From an uncultured Clostridia bacterium (lineage in GTDB: Bacteria > Bacillota > Clostridia > TANB77 > CAG-508), in the NCBI GenBank assembly GCA_934121905.1, contig CAKOVI010000003.1:62001-126000 (forward strand): a stretch of 64,000 nucleotides of DNA. Direction: 5' to 3'. The position numbers and the translations under genes were made by a program. The notes under the pieces are model-generated. The model did not search any database. It was not told where the DNA came from and was given only the letters and a program-made list of their open reading frames with translations. Positions 46,630-56,700 of this stretch are shown one piece after another (within the stretch, counting starts at the first letter, position 1; each line of letters opens with the position of its first letter).

Positions 46630-46944
46630 TTATACTTCGTGTTTCTTGCTAAGTTCTATTATTAAATCCATGTTATCATCTTCTGCTGCCTTATTTTTTC
46701 TAATAGCTCCACACTTTTTACATTTAAAAATAATAACATATCCCTTTTTATTGCTAATTTCAAGCCCTACTGGTTCTAAATCTCCATGACATTCTTCCTG
46801 CCTATCACCTGGATTTATATCAACATGTTTTGAATGTAAACAATATGGACAATGATTTCTGCACGAATACCCTAGCTTGGGAACTTGTTTTCCACAATTT
46901 TCGCATATGAACTCTTCATCTATTACTGTAAAATTTCTCTGCAT
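46630..46944 (-). CDS. RNHCP domain protein
   Basis: 104 residues with a zinc-ribbon pattern: EEFICENCGKQV, then YSCRNHCPYCLHSKHVD, which contains the RNHCP signature, followed by GDRQEECHG and a second CxxC pair FKCKKCGAIRKN. Function of the family is unknown. Start at complement 46942-46944 after AAAGGA. Confidence 0.88.
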   Translation of the reverse strand: MQRNFTVIDEEFICENCGKQVPKLGYSCRNHCPYCLHSKHVDINPGDRQEECHGDLEPVGLEISNKKGYVIIFKCKKCGAIRKNKAAEDDNMDLIIELSKKHEV

Positions 46945-46966
46945 AATGTTTTCCTTTCTTTTTTCT

Positions 46967-47009
46967 GATTGGGGACGGTTCTTTTGAGCTACAAGAACCG
47001 TCCCCAATC
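46967..47009. repeat. REP palindrome (GGGGACGGTTC type)
   Basis: GATTGGGGACGGTTCTT and its complement AAGAACCGTCCCCAATC around a GAGCTAC centre, between the uridine-kinase-like and RNHCP genes. Confidence 0.85.
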
Positions 47010-47017
47010 CAAAAAAA

Positions 47018-48658
47018 TTAATACTCAAAATATCCGCCACCAAGAAATTCCTTAAGTAAAGAATTTGCTGGTATATATTCAGAAGGTATTGATTCAAAAT
47101 ACTTCAATATATTTATCAATCTAACCGCTTCTGCATGTTCTTTCTTTTCTTTAGGTATTGCCTCTAACAATGGAAGAGCAATATCTTTTAAAGCCGCAAT
47201 TTCATATATTAATGATGTATTAAAAATACTATCTGCTGTTTCTTGATATGGGAAAATGTTTCTTCTTTCTCCTCTATTTACCTTTGCCCAAGAGTCTAAA
47301 GTGTGTTCAGCACTGTAATTTCTAAATTGGTAATCTCTTACAATTCTTCTTATTAATCTTGAATCTGTTGTTGATATTCTATTTAATCTATCCATATTCA
47401 GAACTGTTAAATCACTTATATATACCTTATATTTATGATCTTTTGAAATTTGAGAAGTAAGTTTATCATTTAAACAATGAATTCCTTCTATTACCAAAAT
47501 CTCATCTTCTGCTAGATGCATTGTTTTTCCTTTATATCTTTTAGTTCCCACTGTAAAGTCAAATTCTGGGCATTCAATTGTTTCTCCTTTTAATAAAGCT
47601 GTTAGGTGTTTATTAAATAATTCTAAGTCTATTGCTTCTATGTTTTCAAAATCATATTCGCCCTTTTCGTCTCTTGGAGTATCTTCTCTTTCTACAAAAT
47701 AATTGTCTACTGAAATTGTAACTGGTTTTAAACCATTAATTTTTAATTGCAAACCTAGCCTTTGTGCAAATGTTGTTTTTCCTGATGATGAAGGTCCTGC
47801 AATAAGTACCATTTTTACATTTTTATTTGCTGCAATTTTGTCTGCTATTTGTGCGATTTTTTTCTCATGTAGTGCTTCTTCTAACATTATTAAATTTTTT
47901 ATATTTCCATGTTTTATTATGTTATTTAATTTGTAGATTGTTGTAACATCTAAAATCTTATGTATATCATTATATTCGTCTAAAGCCCAATGTAATTTTT
48001 TTGTTTCTTTATATTTTGGTAAAACATATGGATTATTGATACTTGGATATCTTAATAAAAATCCATCATCATATTTTACTAAATCAAATATTTTTACAAT
48101 TCCTGTATTTATTGCAATATCTTCATATATATAATTATAGTAGTTTTCACAATAATACATATTTATAATTTCGTTGTTTTTTAAGTCTAATTGAAGCCTT
48201 CCTTTTGATGAATTTTCTTGTTCATAAAGCTCTTCTGCTTCTTTTCTTGTTAATTTTTTCTGAGTTATTGGTAAGTTTTGGCTTACAATATTTCTCATTT
48301 CTTTTTCAACATTTTCTAGTATTTCATCTGTTACTTCCATATTGTCTATTGAACAAAACATTGAATTTGATAATTGATAGTTTACTCTTATTTTCGCTTC
48401 TTTATATGTCTTATCAAATGCTTTTGCCATTATATATATTAATGTTCTTCTATATACTTTCATTCCGCCATCTGTTGCTATATTTACAAGTTGTACTTCA
48501 CTATCTTCATTTAGTTCATAATCTAATCTTTGATATTCATTGTTTACTTTTGCTCCTATAATTGGGAACTCACTTTGTTCTATTTCTTCTTTGAATGCCT
48601 CTCTTACTGTAATTTTCTCTTGTAGCTCTTTTTGATTTAAATCATAAGTTATTATCAT
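47018..48658 (-). CDS. Uridine kinase-like protein with N-terminal ThrRS-like domains
   Basis: 546 residues. The C-terminal half is a P-loop uridine/phosphoribulokinase-type kinase: VLIAGPSSSGKTTFAQRL (about residue 287), SVDNYFV, EDEILVIEGIHCLN and RLIRRIVRDYQFR. The N-terminal half resembles the TGS and editing-like second domain found in threonyl-tRNA synthetase fused to kinases of this type. Its substrate is not established. ATG at 48658 with AAGGAA upstream. Widespread in Clostridia as a single protein. Confidence 0.85.
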   Translation of the reverse strand: MIITYDLNQKELQEKITVREAFKEEIEQSEFPIIGAKVNNEYQRLDYELNEDSEVQLVNIATDGGMKVYRRTLIYIMAKAFDKTYKEAKIRVNYQLSNSMFCSIDNMEVTDEILENVEKEMRNIVSQNLPITQKKLTRKEAEELYEQENSSKGRLQLDLKNNEIINMYYCENYYNYIYEDIAINTGIVKIFDLVKYDDGFLLRYPSINNPYVLPKYKETKKLHWALDEYNDIHKILDVTTIYKLNNIIKHGNIKNLIMLEEALHEKKIAQIADKIAANKNVKMVLIAGPSSSGKTTFAQRLGLQLKINGLKPVTISVDNYFVEREDTPRDEKGEYDFENIEAIDLELFNKHLTALLKGETIECPEFDFTVGTKRYKGKTMHLAEDEILVIEGIHCLNDKLTSQISKDHKYKVYISDLTVLNMDRLNRISTTDSRLIRRIVRDYQFRNYSAEHTLDSWAKVNRGERRNIFPYQETADSIFNTSLIYEIAALKDIALPLLEAIPKEKKEHAEAVRLINILKYFESIPSEYIPANSLLKEFLGGGYFEY

Positions 48659-48797
48659 AATTTATCTCATTCCTTCCTAAATGTATTTATATTAATATAT
48701 TATTCAATCTTTTTACTTGTTTAGTATAACATATTGATATTTAAATAGTCAATTATTTTTACAATAATCTCTTTGTCTTGCTTTATTCAGGCATTTA

Positions 48798-48826
48798 TTG
48801 ACAATTTGTTCCAAAAAGTGTATAAT
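48798..48826 (+). promoter_or_regulatory. Consensus sigma-A promoter of the VWA gene
   Basis: TTGACA, 17-base spacer, TATAAT; 44 bases before the chosen start. Confidence 0.85.
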
Positions 48827-48869
48827 ATAAGTGGTGAAAAAATACTCTTTTACTAAGGAGGGAGTTATT

Positions 48870-51374
48870 ATGAAAAATAAAATTTGGAAAAATTTAGAAA
48901 AATTAATTATATTTTTATTGTTGATATCTTTTTTAGGATGTCAAAGTGGAATTGTTTATGGAATGGATTATGGTGGAGTAGAATTCTCCCCAAGGCCTAG
49001 TCCAAGCCCATCTTTAGGTGGAGGTTCTTCTTCTTCAGGTAACAATAATGGCAATACTGATGCATCATCTTCAAATGAGTCAACAGTATCAATTCCATCA
49101 TATGTTGGAATCGAAGGTTATGTAAAAGAAAATGTTGAATCAGTAAACAGTACGAAAATAGGTAAAGAAAATGATGAAGCTAGCGTTGATTCTACAGAGG
49201 TTCCTCTTAGTGATGTTACAGTTAAATATGTAGACAATGTTGGAAACAATTTTTCTACTACTACTGATGTAGATGGAAAATATCAATTTGGAATTGATAG
49301 ATTAGGTTCTGGTGAGCACACATACCACATTGAATATACTTATCCAAATACAAGCGAAGGAGAAATAAATAGCATTGATACTGTAGATGCTGCAAAAATA
49401 ATACAACAAAAACTAAAATACAATGGACAAGATTATATGGGCGGTGAATCTAAAGAAGGTTTTAAAATAATTGAAAAAAGTGGAAAATCTGCAGCCCAAG
49501 TTTATCTTGTATTAGACTGTTCTTACAGTATGGATACAGAAATAGAAGTCAAAGAAAATAATACTACTGTTAAAAAAACAAAACTAGAAATTGAAAAACA
49601 AATTGCTAAAAATATTATAAACTCATTATTAACAGGAGAAAAAAATATTTACATAGGTCTTGTAGTATTTACTGGTGTATGTTATAGACGTGTAGCTTTA
49701 ACCAACAATGTAGATACATTAACAAATGCACTTGATGGCGAAATAGAATTCTCTGACAAAGGATATACAAATATATTAGGAGCATTAAATAAGGCAAATG
49801 AATCTTTTATAAATAGTAATGCAAATAATTCAAATAAATATATGTTCTTACTTTCTGATGGTTTACCAACATCAGATGGAAATAAAGAAAATACACTTTA
49901 CAGAGTTGATTATTCATCTCCAGATGCTGCTTCTTTAATAGCAGAAAATGATGCTAAACTAGAAAAAATTGCCCAAAATACTAAAACAAAACTAGAAAAT
50001 ATTGAAAATAACGACAAAGTAAAAGTATTTTCTGTAATAACTAACTTAGAAGATGAAAAAGATAAAAATATGCTTGACAATATATTTAAAAATAATAAAA
50101 ATGATGAATATAATAAATTTTACAATGTAGATAGTATTGAAAATGTTTCAAAAGAAATCGTAAAAGAATTTGAAAAATATGTTAAAGAAAGTATCGAAAC
50201 TATAGATAACGGTTATAGTCTAAATAAAGTAGTCAGAAAAAAAATAGAAGAGAACTTTGGAACTTTCGAATATAAAAACACAAACTGTTTCCAAGCATTA
50301 GATATGGAAATAAAAACTTCTAATCTTGAAGAATTTAAAAAATATGCTACAGAATTATTTAATAAAACAAGTATAACTATAACTAGCAAAGAATGCACTG
50401 CAAATTTATATTATGGTACACTTCCAGAACCTAACCCTAAAGTTGAAAAAAATGAAGATGGAGAAGTAGTTCATATAACCCATTACATACTAAGTGAAGT
50501 TAGGCTCACTGCACCTGATATATATCTAACTAAACTTCCTCAATATACAATAACACCTAAAATCTCTGTAACAGGTTTAGCAGTTGTTGCAAGTACAGGA
50601 ACAGTAATTGATAGACAAGTTACAACTACAGAAGAAGCTGAAAATTTAATCTCAACTATTGAAAAGGATTTATTATATGGAAGTACTGCAGTAGTTAGAT
50701 ATACAGTAGATGTAACAAACACATCTCTTTACAATGACACCAAAACAGTTAGTATATTATTCTATGTACCTGATGGATTTACTTGTGATACAAAATCAGT
50801 TTCTGCTGTTGGAATAGGTGAGAATAACAAAAAACAGAAATTAAATATAACAAAGATTACTTCTTTAACTGCTGATACAATATATAATTATAGTGATATA
50901 AATGATATCTTATCTGAGGAAGCAATTAACAAGATAAAAGGAAATGATTCTGAACAACCTACATCAGCTATTGCTGTAACTGTTCAAGTTAAAGACGATG
51001 ATAGTCACTATGTTTTACCAACCAATGGTTCTATCAAAATAAATATTAACACAACAAAATTACTTGGTAATGATGAAGAAATGTCATATGGTGCAGATGC
51101 AGAAATCCTATCATATTCAAATGATTCTTATAAAAGAATAGAATATAAAGCCAAAGCATCTAGCTCTGCTGTATCTCAAGTAGCTGTTGCAGGAAATGCT
51201 TCTACAAAAGAAAAAGATTATACTAAAACAAGCAATAAAGGAATAATTTTACTACCTACTGGTGGAGATAAAAGAATGTTAAAACAACGCATTTTACTTG
51301 TAATTCTTGTAAGTGCTTGTGGAATAATTATATACAAATTAAAAAAATCTGAAAAAGATAAACATAATAAATAA
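48870..51374 (+). CDS. Secreted, membrane-anchored von Willebrand factor A protein
   Basis: 834 residues. Signal sequence (KLIIFLLLISFLGCQSG), Ser/Pro-rich linker, a Cna-B/carboxypeptidase-regulatory-like domain (VPLSDVTVKYVDNVGNN...DVDGKYQF), a VWA domain with the MIDAS start LVLDCSYSMDTE (D-x-S-x-S) and LLSDGLPTSDGN, further beta domains, and a C-terminal LLPTGG, hydrophobic helix and KKSEKDKHNK tail. The tail resembles a sortase anchor but LPTGG lacks the X of LPxTG, so anchoring may be by the helix alone. Likely adhesin. Start ATG 48870 after AAGGAGGG. Confidence 0.85.
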   Translation: MKNKIWKNLEKLIIFLLLISFLGCQSGIVYGMDYGGVEFSPRPSPSPSLGGGSSSSGNNNGNTDASSSNESTVSIPSYVGIEGYVKENVESVNSTKIGKENDEASVDSTEVPLSDVTVKYVDNVGNNFSTTTDVDGKYQFGIDRLGSGEHTYHIEYTYPNTSEGEINSIDTVDAAKIIQQKLKYNGQDYMGGESKEGFKIIEKSGKSAAQVYLVLDCSYSMDTEIEVKENNTTVKKTKLEIEKQIAKNIINSLLTGEKNIYIGLVVFTGVCYRRVALTNNVDTLTNALDGEIEFSDKGYTNILGALNKANESFINSNANNSNKYMFLLSDGLPTSDGNKENTLYRVDYSSPDAASLIAENDAKLEKIAQNTKTKLENIENNDKVKVFSVITNLEDEKDKNMLDNIFKNNKNDEYNKFYNVDSIENVSKEIVKEFEKYVKESIETIDNGYSLNKVVRKKIEENFGTFEYKNTNCFQALDMEIKTSNLEEFKKYATELFNKTSITITSKECTANLYYGTLPEPNPKVEKNEDGEVVHITHYILSEVRLTAPDIYLTKLPQYTITPKISVTGLAVVASTGTVIDRQVTTTEEAENLISTIEKDLLYGSTAVVRYTVDVTNTSLYNDTKTVSILFYVPDGFTCDTKSVSAVGIGENNKKQKLNITKITSLTADTIYNYSDINDILSEEAINKIKGNDSEQPTSAIAVTVQVKDDDSHYVLPTNGSIKININTTKLLGNDEEMSYGADAEILSYSNDSYKRIEYKAKASSSAVSQVAVAGNASTKEKDYTKTSNKGIILLPTGGDKRMLKQRILLVILVSACGIIIYKLKKSEKDKHNK

Positions 51375-51380
51375 TCATAT

Positions 51381-51420
51381 AAAACGTTCATATTACATTT
51401 TTAATGTGAACGTTTTTATT
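51381..51420 (+). terminator. Rho-independent terminator
   Basis: AAAACGTTCAtATTA, loop, TTAATgTGAACGTTTTT after the VWA gene. Confidence 0.88.
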
Positions 51421-51536
51421 TTTTCGTCTCTTCCCTGTTTATAAAAAATTTCCAAAAAAGTCATAAACCACAAACAACTTCATATAAATTACTAAAAGCA
51501 AGTACAAACACAAAAAAGTACATAGGAGGTACAAAC

Positions 51537-53015
51537 ATGGAAAATCTCGGATTATACCAAGACATTGCCAAAAGAACTGAAGGTGATATATATGTTGGAG
51601 TTGTAGGACCTGTAAGAACTGGAAAATCCACTTTTATAAAAAAATTTATGGATTTACTAGTAATTCCTAACATCAACAATGATTACAAAAAAGAGCGTGC
51701 TAAAGATGAATTGCCACAAAGTGCCGGTGGAAAAACAATAATGACAACAGAACCCAAATTTGTTCCAAATGAAGCAGTTGAAATTACAATAGACAACAAT
51801 CTAAAATTAAAAACACGTTTAGTAGATTGTGTAGGATATTTAGTTCCAAATAGCATCGGATATCTTGAAGACGACAAACCAAGAATGGTTAAAACACCTT
51901 GGTCTGAAGCCGAGATACCATTTGAACAAGCAGCCGAAATAGGAACTAAAAAAGTAATAGAAGAACATTCTACAATTGGTATTTTAATAACAACTGATGG
52001 CAGTTTTTCTGAAATTCCAAGAGAAGACTACATTTCAGCGGAAGAGCGTGTTGTATCAGAATTAAAAGCAATAAATAAGCCATTTATAATACTTCTAAAT
52101 TCTGAACATCCAGAAAATTCTGATACAAAGCACTTAGCAGCTTCTCTTTGCGAAAAATATCAATCAACAGTCTTGCCAATCAACTGTGCTAAACTTGACA
52201 TTTCAGATATAACAAATATTTTCTCAAAAATACTATACGAATTTCCTGTAAGTCAAGTTAACTTCTCCTTCCCTAAATGGGTTAATGGTTTAGACTCTTC
52301 TCATCCTCTTAAACAAGAATTATTTAATAGTATACATGATGCATTTGATAATATAACTTTATTAAAAGAAGCTAGTAAATGCAGTAATTCAATTAATCAA
52401 ACGAATATTATCACAAAAACTCAAATTGATAACATTGAACTTGGAACAGGTAGAATTAATGTTACAATTACATTAAAAAATAATCTCTTCTATCAGGTTT
52501 TAACTCAAATGACAGGTGTAAATATTTCAAACGAAGGCGATTTATTTGCAATTATTAATGATTTAGCTTCAATAAAAAAGAAATATAATAAAATTGCCGA
52601 TGCACTTGACGAAGTTAATCGTAAAGGATATGGAATTGTTACCCCTTCTATTGATGAACTAGTTTTGGCAGAACCTGAAATGGTTAAACAAGGCTCTAGA
52701 TTTGGTGTCAAATTAAAAGCTACTGCTCCAAGTCTCCACATTATTAAGGCAAATATTGAAACTGAGGTTTCCCCTATTGTTGGTTCTGAAAAGCAATCTG
52801 AAGAATTGGTTAATTATCTCCTTTCTGGATTTGAGAGTGACCCACAAAAAATCTGGAATTCTAATATTTTTGGTAAAAGTTTACATGAACTTGTTAATGA
52901 AGGCTTACAAGCTAAACTTGCTAAGATGCCAGAAGAGGCTCAGATTAAGCTTCAAGAAACTTTGGAGAGAATTGTTAATGAAGGTAGTGGCGGATTGATT
53001 TGTATTATTTTGTGA
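51537..53015 (+). CDS. spoIVA: Stage IV sporulation protein A
   Basis: 492 residues, the coat-basement ATPase that polymerises around the forespore. N-terminal MENLGLYQDIAKRTEGDIYV, Walker A VGPVRTGKSTFIKKFM, then SAGGKTIMTTEPKFVP and the GTPase-like DCVGYLVP; C-terminus ends GSGGLICIIL as expected for the membrane- and SpoVM-contacting end. AGGAGGT before ATG 51537. Partner of the SpoVM encoded at 34642-34716. Confidence 0.97.
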   Translation: MENLGLYQDIAKRTEGDIYVGVVGPVRTGKSTFIKKFMDLLVIPNINNDYKKERAKDELPQSAGGKTIMTTEPKFVPNEAVEITIDNNLKLKTRLVDCVGYLVPNSIGYLEDDKPRMVKTPWSEAEIPFEQAAEIGTKKVIEEHSTIGILITTDGSFSEIPREDYISAEERVVSELKAINKPFIILLNSEHPENSDTKHLAASLCEKYQSTVLPINCAKLDISDITNIFSKILYEFPVSQVNFSFPKWVNGLDSSHPLKQELFNSIHDAFDNITLLKEASKCSNSINQTNIITKTQIDNIELGTGRINVTITLKNNLFYQVLTQMTGVNISNEGDLFAIINDLASIKKKYNKIADALDEVNRKGYGIVTPSIDELVLAEPEMVKQGSRFGVKLKATAPSLHIIKANIETEVSPIVGSEKQSEELVNYLLSGFESDPQKIWNSNIFGKSLHELVNEGLQAKLAKMPEEAQIKLQETLERIVNEGSGGLICIIL

Positions 53016-53106
53016 TGGGACCGTTTCTTTTTCCATTGGGACCGTTTCTTTTTGCGAAATTTCGCATTGGGGACGGTTCTTTTCGCGAAAAGAACCGTCC
53101 CCAATC
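53015..53106. repeat. REP cluster after spoIVA
   Basis: Two direct arms GGGACCGTTTCTTTTT followed by a full palindrome ATTGGGGACGGTTCTTTTCG / CGAAAAGAACCGTCCCCAAT. Begins at the spoIVA stop codon and could terminate its transcript. Confidence 0.85.
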
Positions 53107-53116
53107 AGAAAAAGCC

Positions 53117-53145
53117 TTGCAATTTCACTAATAATTTTGTATAAT
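53117..53145 (+). promoter_or_regulatory. Sigma-A-type promoter of asnS
   Basis: TTGCAA, 17-base spacer, TATAAT; short leader, no T-box visible. Confidence 0.75.
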
Positions 53146-53175
53146 AGTCACATAATAAAACAATGGAGGCATATT

Positions 53176-54567
53176 ATGGAAAAATTATTAGTAAGAAACT
53201 TATATAAAAATACAAAGGAATACGAAAACAAAGAAATAACAATAGAAGGATGGGTTCGTACAATAAGAGCTTCTAAAAATTTTGGTTTTATAGAACTAAA
53301 TGATGGTTCATTTTTCAAAAACATACAAATAGTAATATCAGACAATCTACCTAACTTTAAAGAACTATCAAAATTAACAATAAGTTCTTCAATAAAAGTA
53401 ACAGGAGAGCTTGTATTAACACCAAACTCAAAACAACCTTTTGAAATTCAAGCAAAAAGCGTAAAAATATTTAATGTTTGTGATAATGATTACCCTTTAC
53501 AAAAAAAGAGACATACATTTGAATATTTAAGAACAATTGCACACCTTCGTCCTCGTGCAAATACATTTTATGCAGTATTTAGAGTAAGAAGTGTTTTGTC
53601 TTATGCAATTCACAAGTTCTTCCAAGAAAAAGGATTTGTATATGTACACACTCCCCTAATCACCTCAAGTGATGCCGAAGGTGCAGGTGAAATGTTTAAT
53701 GTAAATTCATTTGACCTAGCTAATGTTCCAATGACTCAAGATGGACAAGTTGATTTTTCTAAAGATTTCTTTGGAAAACCTGCTCACCTAACTGTTAGTG
53801 GTCAATTAGATGTTGAAACTTATAGTACAGCATTTAGAAATGTTTATACTTTTGGACCAACTTTTAGAGCAGAAAATTCAAATACAGTTAAACACGCTGC
53901 TGAGTTTTGGATGATTGAACCTGAAATTAGTTTTGCAGATTTATCTGACGATATGGATTTAGCTGAAGAAATGATTAAATATATCTTCTCTTATGTTTTA
54001 GAACATTGCCCAGAAGAAATGGAATTTTTCAACAAGTTCGTTGATAATACATTATTAGAGAGACTTCACAATGTTGTAACATCTGATTTTGCAAGAATAA
54101 CTTACACTGATGCAGTTAAAGAACTTGAAAAACACAATGACGAATTTGAGTTTAAAGTTTCTTGGGGTATTGATCTTCAAACTGAACATGAAAGATATTT
54201 ATGTGAAAAAATATTTAATAAACCTGTTTTTGTAACAGATTATCCAAAAGATATTAAGGCTTTTTATATGAAACAAAACCCAGATGGTAAAACTGTTGCA
54301 GCAGCTGACCTTTTGGCTCCTGGAATTGGTGAAATTATTGGTGGTAGTCAAAGGGAAGAAGATTATGATAAACTAATTAACAGAATGAAAGAACTTAATA
54401 TGGATTTAAAAGAGTATTTATGGTATTTGGATTTAAGAAAATATGGTAGTGTTGAACATTCTGGTTTTGGTTTAGGTTTTGAAAGAGCTATGATGTACCT
54501 AACTGGTATGCAAAATATTCGTGATGTTATTCCTTTCCCTAGAACTCCTAAAAATTGTGAATTTTAA
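53176..54567 (+). CDS. asnS: Asparaginyl-tRNA synthetase
   Basis: 463 residues, class IIb synthetase. OB-fold anticodon-binding N-terminus (ITIEGWVRTIRASKNFGFIE), motif 2 region FRAENSNTVKHAAEFWMIEPE and motif 3 GFGLGFERAMMYLTG followed by IRDVIPFPRTP. Asn rather than Asp specificity is supported by HAAEFWMIEPE. Start ATG 53176 six bases after GGAGG. Convergent with lysS. Confidence 0.96.
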   Translation: MEKLLVRNLYKNTKEYENKEITIEGWVRTIRASKNFGFIELNDGSFFKNIQIVISDNLPNFKELSKLTISSSIKVTGELVLTPNSKQPFEIQAKSVKIFNVCDNDYPLQKKRHTFEYLRTIAHLRPRANTFYAVFRVRSVLSYAIHKFFQEKGFVYVHTPLITSSDAEGAGEMFNVNSFDLANVPMTQDGQVDFSKDFFGKPAHLTVSGQLDVETYSTAFRNVYTFGPTFRAENSNTVKHAAEFWMIEPEISFADLSDDMDLAEEMIKYIFSYVLEHCPEEMEFFNKFVDNTLLERLHNVVTSDFARITYTDAVKELEKHNDEFEFKVSWGIDLQTEHERYLCEKIFNKPVFVTDYPKDIKAFYMKQNPDGKTVAAADLLAPGIGEIIGGSQREEDYDKLINRMKELNMDLKEYLWYLDLRKYGSVEHSGFGLGFERAMMYLTGMQNIRDVIPFPRTPKNCEF

Positions 54568-54572
54568 TATAA

Positions 54573-54613
54573 AAAAAAGACATACTTGATTTCCTTTAAG
54601 TATGTCTTTTTTC
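54573..54613. terminator. Bidirectional terminator between asnS and lysS
   Basis: AAAAAAGACATACTT, loop, AAGTATGTCTTTTTT. Confidence 0.9.
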
Positions 54614-54624
54614 GTTCGACAAAA

Positions 54625-56124
54625 TTATTCTTCATCATCACTTTCATTTGCCCAATCTCTAGGTCTCATAAGCGGATATAAAACAACATCACGAATATTT
54701 TGGCTACTTGTTAAGAATTGTAAGAATCTATCTACACCTAATCCCCAACCAGAAATTGGTGGCATTCCATATTCCATAGCTCTAATATATTCTTTGTCTA
54801 TTGACATAGCTTCCTCATCACCTTGAGCTTTTAACTCACTTTGTTTTATTAATCTTCTTTCTTGCTCCCTTGCATCAACAAGCTCTGAATATCCATTTAT
54901 AATTTCTTGTCCATTAACTATTAATTGGAATCTATCTGTTAAATTTGGATTTTCATCATTGCTTCTTGCAAGTGGTGATAAATCTATTGGATGTTTTATT
55001 AAAAATGTTGGTTCTATTATGCTTGGTCTACTTACCTTTTTGTAAAGTTGATCAATTAAGTTTCCTCTACCAAGGCTCTCAATATTTTCAGCTTCTAAGT
55101 CTATTTTTTGACTTCTTATTTTAGCAAGTAAACTTTCTGCTGTTTCAAATTTATCTATATCTATTCCACAATCTTTTAAGATTAACTCTCTAAATGAAAC
55201 AACTTTCCATTCTCCACCAAAGTCAATAACTTTATCTCCTATTTGGATATTTAGGTTTCCGTCATATAGTTTTTTTAAAATATATGTTATCATTTCTTTC
55301 ATGAATTTCATGTTGTCTTCATAGTTCCAGTATGCACTATATCCTTCTACCATTGTGAAGTCTTGTAAGTGGTTTGCATCCATTCCCTCATTTCTGAAAT
55401 CTCTTGCAACTTCGTATATGTTGTTAAATCCACCTATTATTAATTTTTTTAGTGTTAATTCTGGTGATATTCTTAAATATACATCTCTATCTAATGCATT
55501 ATGATGTGCAATAAATGGTTTTGCTGTTGCTCCTGATGCTGTGTTTTGAAGTGCTGGTGTTTCTACTTCTATAAATCCGTGGTTATCTAAAAATTCTCTT
55601 AATAGTCTTACAAATTTTGATCTTAATAAAAATTTCTTTTTTGTTTCTTCATTCATTATTAAGTCCAAATGTCTTTCTCTATAAATTGCTTCTTGATTTA
55701 CTAATCCATGATATTTTTCTGGAAGTGGTCTTAATGATTTTCCTAAAAATTCAAAACTATATACTTCTAATGATTTTTCTCCTGCTTGTGTTGTAAATAT
55801 TTCTCCTTTTACTCCTACAAAATCTCCTATATCTGTTATTTCATGGAATTTTTTGTATTCACCTTCTGGGAAATCATCTCTTTTCATTACTAATTGAATA
55901 TGTCCTGTTACATCACTTAAGTCTAAAAATGCTATTTTTCCCATTTTTCTTTTTGACATTATTCTTCCTGCTATTGATACATCTTTTGTTCCATCTTCTA
56001 GTAGTCTTGCTACTCCTATTTCGTGTGTTGTTTCATACCTTTCTGGATGTGGATTTATCCCATATTGTTCTATTTTTTGTAATTTTTCATTTCTTGCTTG
56101 CATTAATTCTTTTACGTTTGCCAT
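54625..56124 (-). CDS. lysS: Lysyl-tRNA synthetase (class II)
   Basis: 499 residues. OB-fold (VSIAGRIMSKRKMGKIAFLDL), motif 1 at FIEVETPALQ, motif 2 RDFRNEGMDANHLQDFTMVE and motif 3 GWGLGVDRFLQFLT with a final RPRDWANESDDEE. Full length. Start at complement 56122-56124 after AAAGGTGA. Confidence 0.97.
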   Translation of the reverse strand: MANVKELMQARNEKLQKIEQYGINPHPERYETTHEIGVARLLEDGTKDVSIAGRIMSKRKMGKIAFLDLSDVTGHIQLVMKRDDFPEGEYKKFHEITDIGDFVGVKGEIFTTQAGEKSLEVYSFEFLGKSLRPLPEKYHGLVNQEAIYRERHLDLIMNEETKKKFLLRSKFVRLLREFLDNHGFIEVETPALQNTASGATAKPFIAHHNALDRDVYLRISPELTLKKLIIGGFNNIYEVARDFRNEGMDANHLQDFTMVEGYSAYWNYEDNMKFMKEMITYILKKLYDGNLNIQIGDKVIDFGGEWKVVSFRELILKDCGIDIDKFETAESLLAKIRSQKIDLEAENIESLGRGNLIDQLYKKVSRPSIIEPTFLIKHPIDLSPLARSNDENPNLTDRFQLIVNGQEIINGYSELVDAREQERRLIKQSELKAQGDEEAMSIDKEYIRAMEYGMPPISGWGLGVDRFLQFLTSSQNIRDVVLYPLMRPRDWANESDDEE

Positions 56125-56212
56125 TTTGATATCACCTTTCTTTTCTCTTTTTTGCAATATCAATATTTTACAACGTTTTTAAGGATTTGTCAATTGGTTT
56201 TTGCTTCTCACC

Positions 56213-56617
56213 CTAATCATTAAATCTTAATAAATATCCATCTGGATCTTGTATTAAAAATTCTTTGTCTTGATATACTTTATCATTTACCTTGTATTCA
56301 CTTATTTTTAAATCTATAAAAAACTTAATGTTTTTATTTTTTAACGCATTATATAGTTTTTGAACATCTTTCACTGACATGCTTATATTTATTCCATTGC
56401 CATACGGATATGTTAATTCTCCAACATTCCAATTACCATTAATTTCTTCTATCATAATTTGATTTTCTTCTAATTGTATAAAGCAAAATTTGTCTTCTTT
56501 CCTTTCATAAATAACTTTAAATCCTATGTTTTCATAAAATTTTTTACTATTTTCTATATTTGAAACACTTAATTCTGGAATTAAACTATTAAATTTTATT
56601 TTTTTCTCTTCGTCCAC
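56213..56617 (-). CDS. VOC family (glyoxalase/bleomycin-resistance-like) protein
   Basis: 134 residues with one full vicinal-oxygen-chelate unit: LIPELSVSNIENSKKFYENI at the start, FIQLEENQIMIEE, and the closing EFLIQDPDGYLLRF with the metal-ligand Glu region. Substrate unknown; such proteins include drug-binding and isomerase types. GTG start after AGGAGA. Confidence 0.85.
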   Translation of the reverse strand: MDEEKKIKFNSLIPELSVSNIENSKKFYENIGFKVIYERKEDKFCFIQLEENQIMIEEINGNWNVGELTYPYGNGINISMSVKDVQKLYNALKNKNIKFFIDLKISEYKVNDKVYQDKEFLIQDPDGYLLRFND

Positions 56618-56700
56618 AGATAAAATCTCCTATCCTATAACTTACAAAATTATTCACACCAAATTTTTATATTCATTACTACTTCTATAAAATCATTACA

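Noticed and set aside
51230..51290. Canonical LPxTG sortase signal in the VWA protein
   Set aside because: The sequence is LLPTGG, missing the X residue; only a sortase-like tail can be claimed.
53107..53175. T-box leader upstream of asnS
   Set aside because: The leader is under 30 bases from promoter to start; no space for a T-box.
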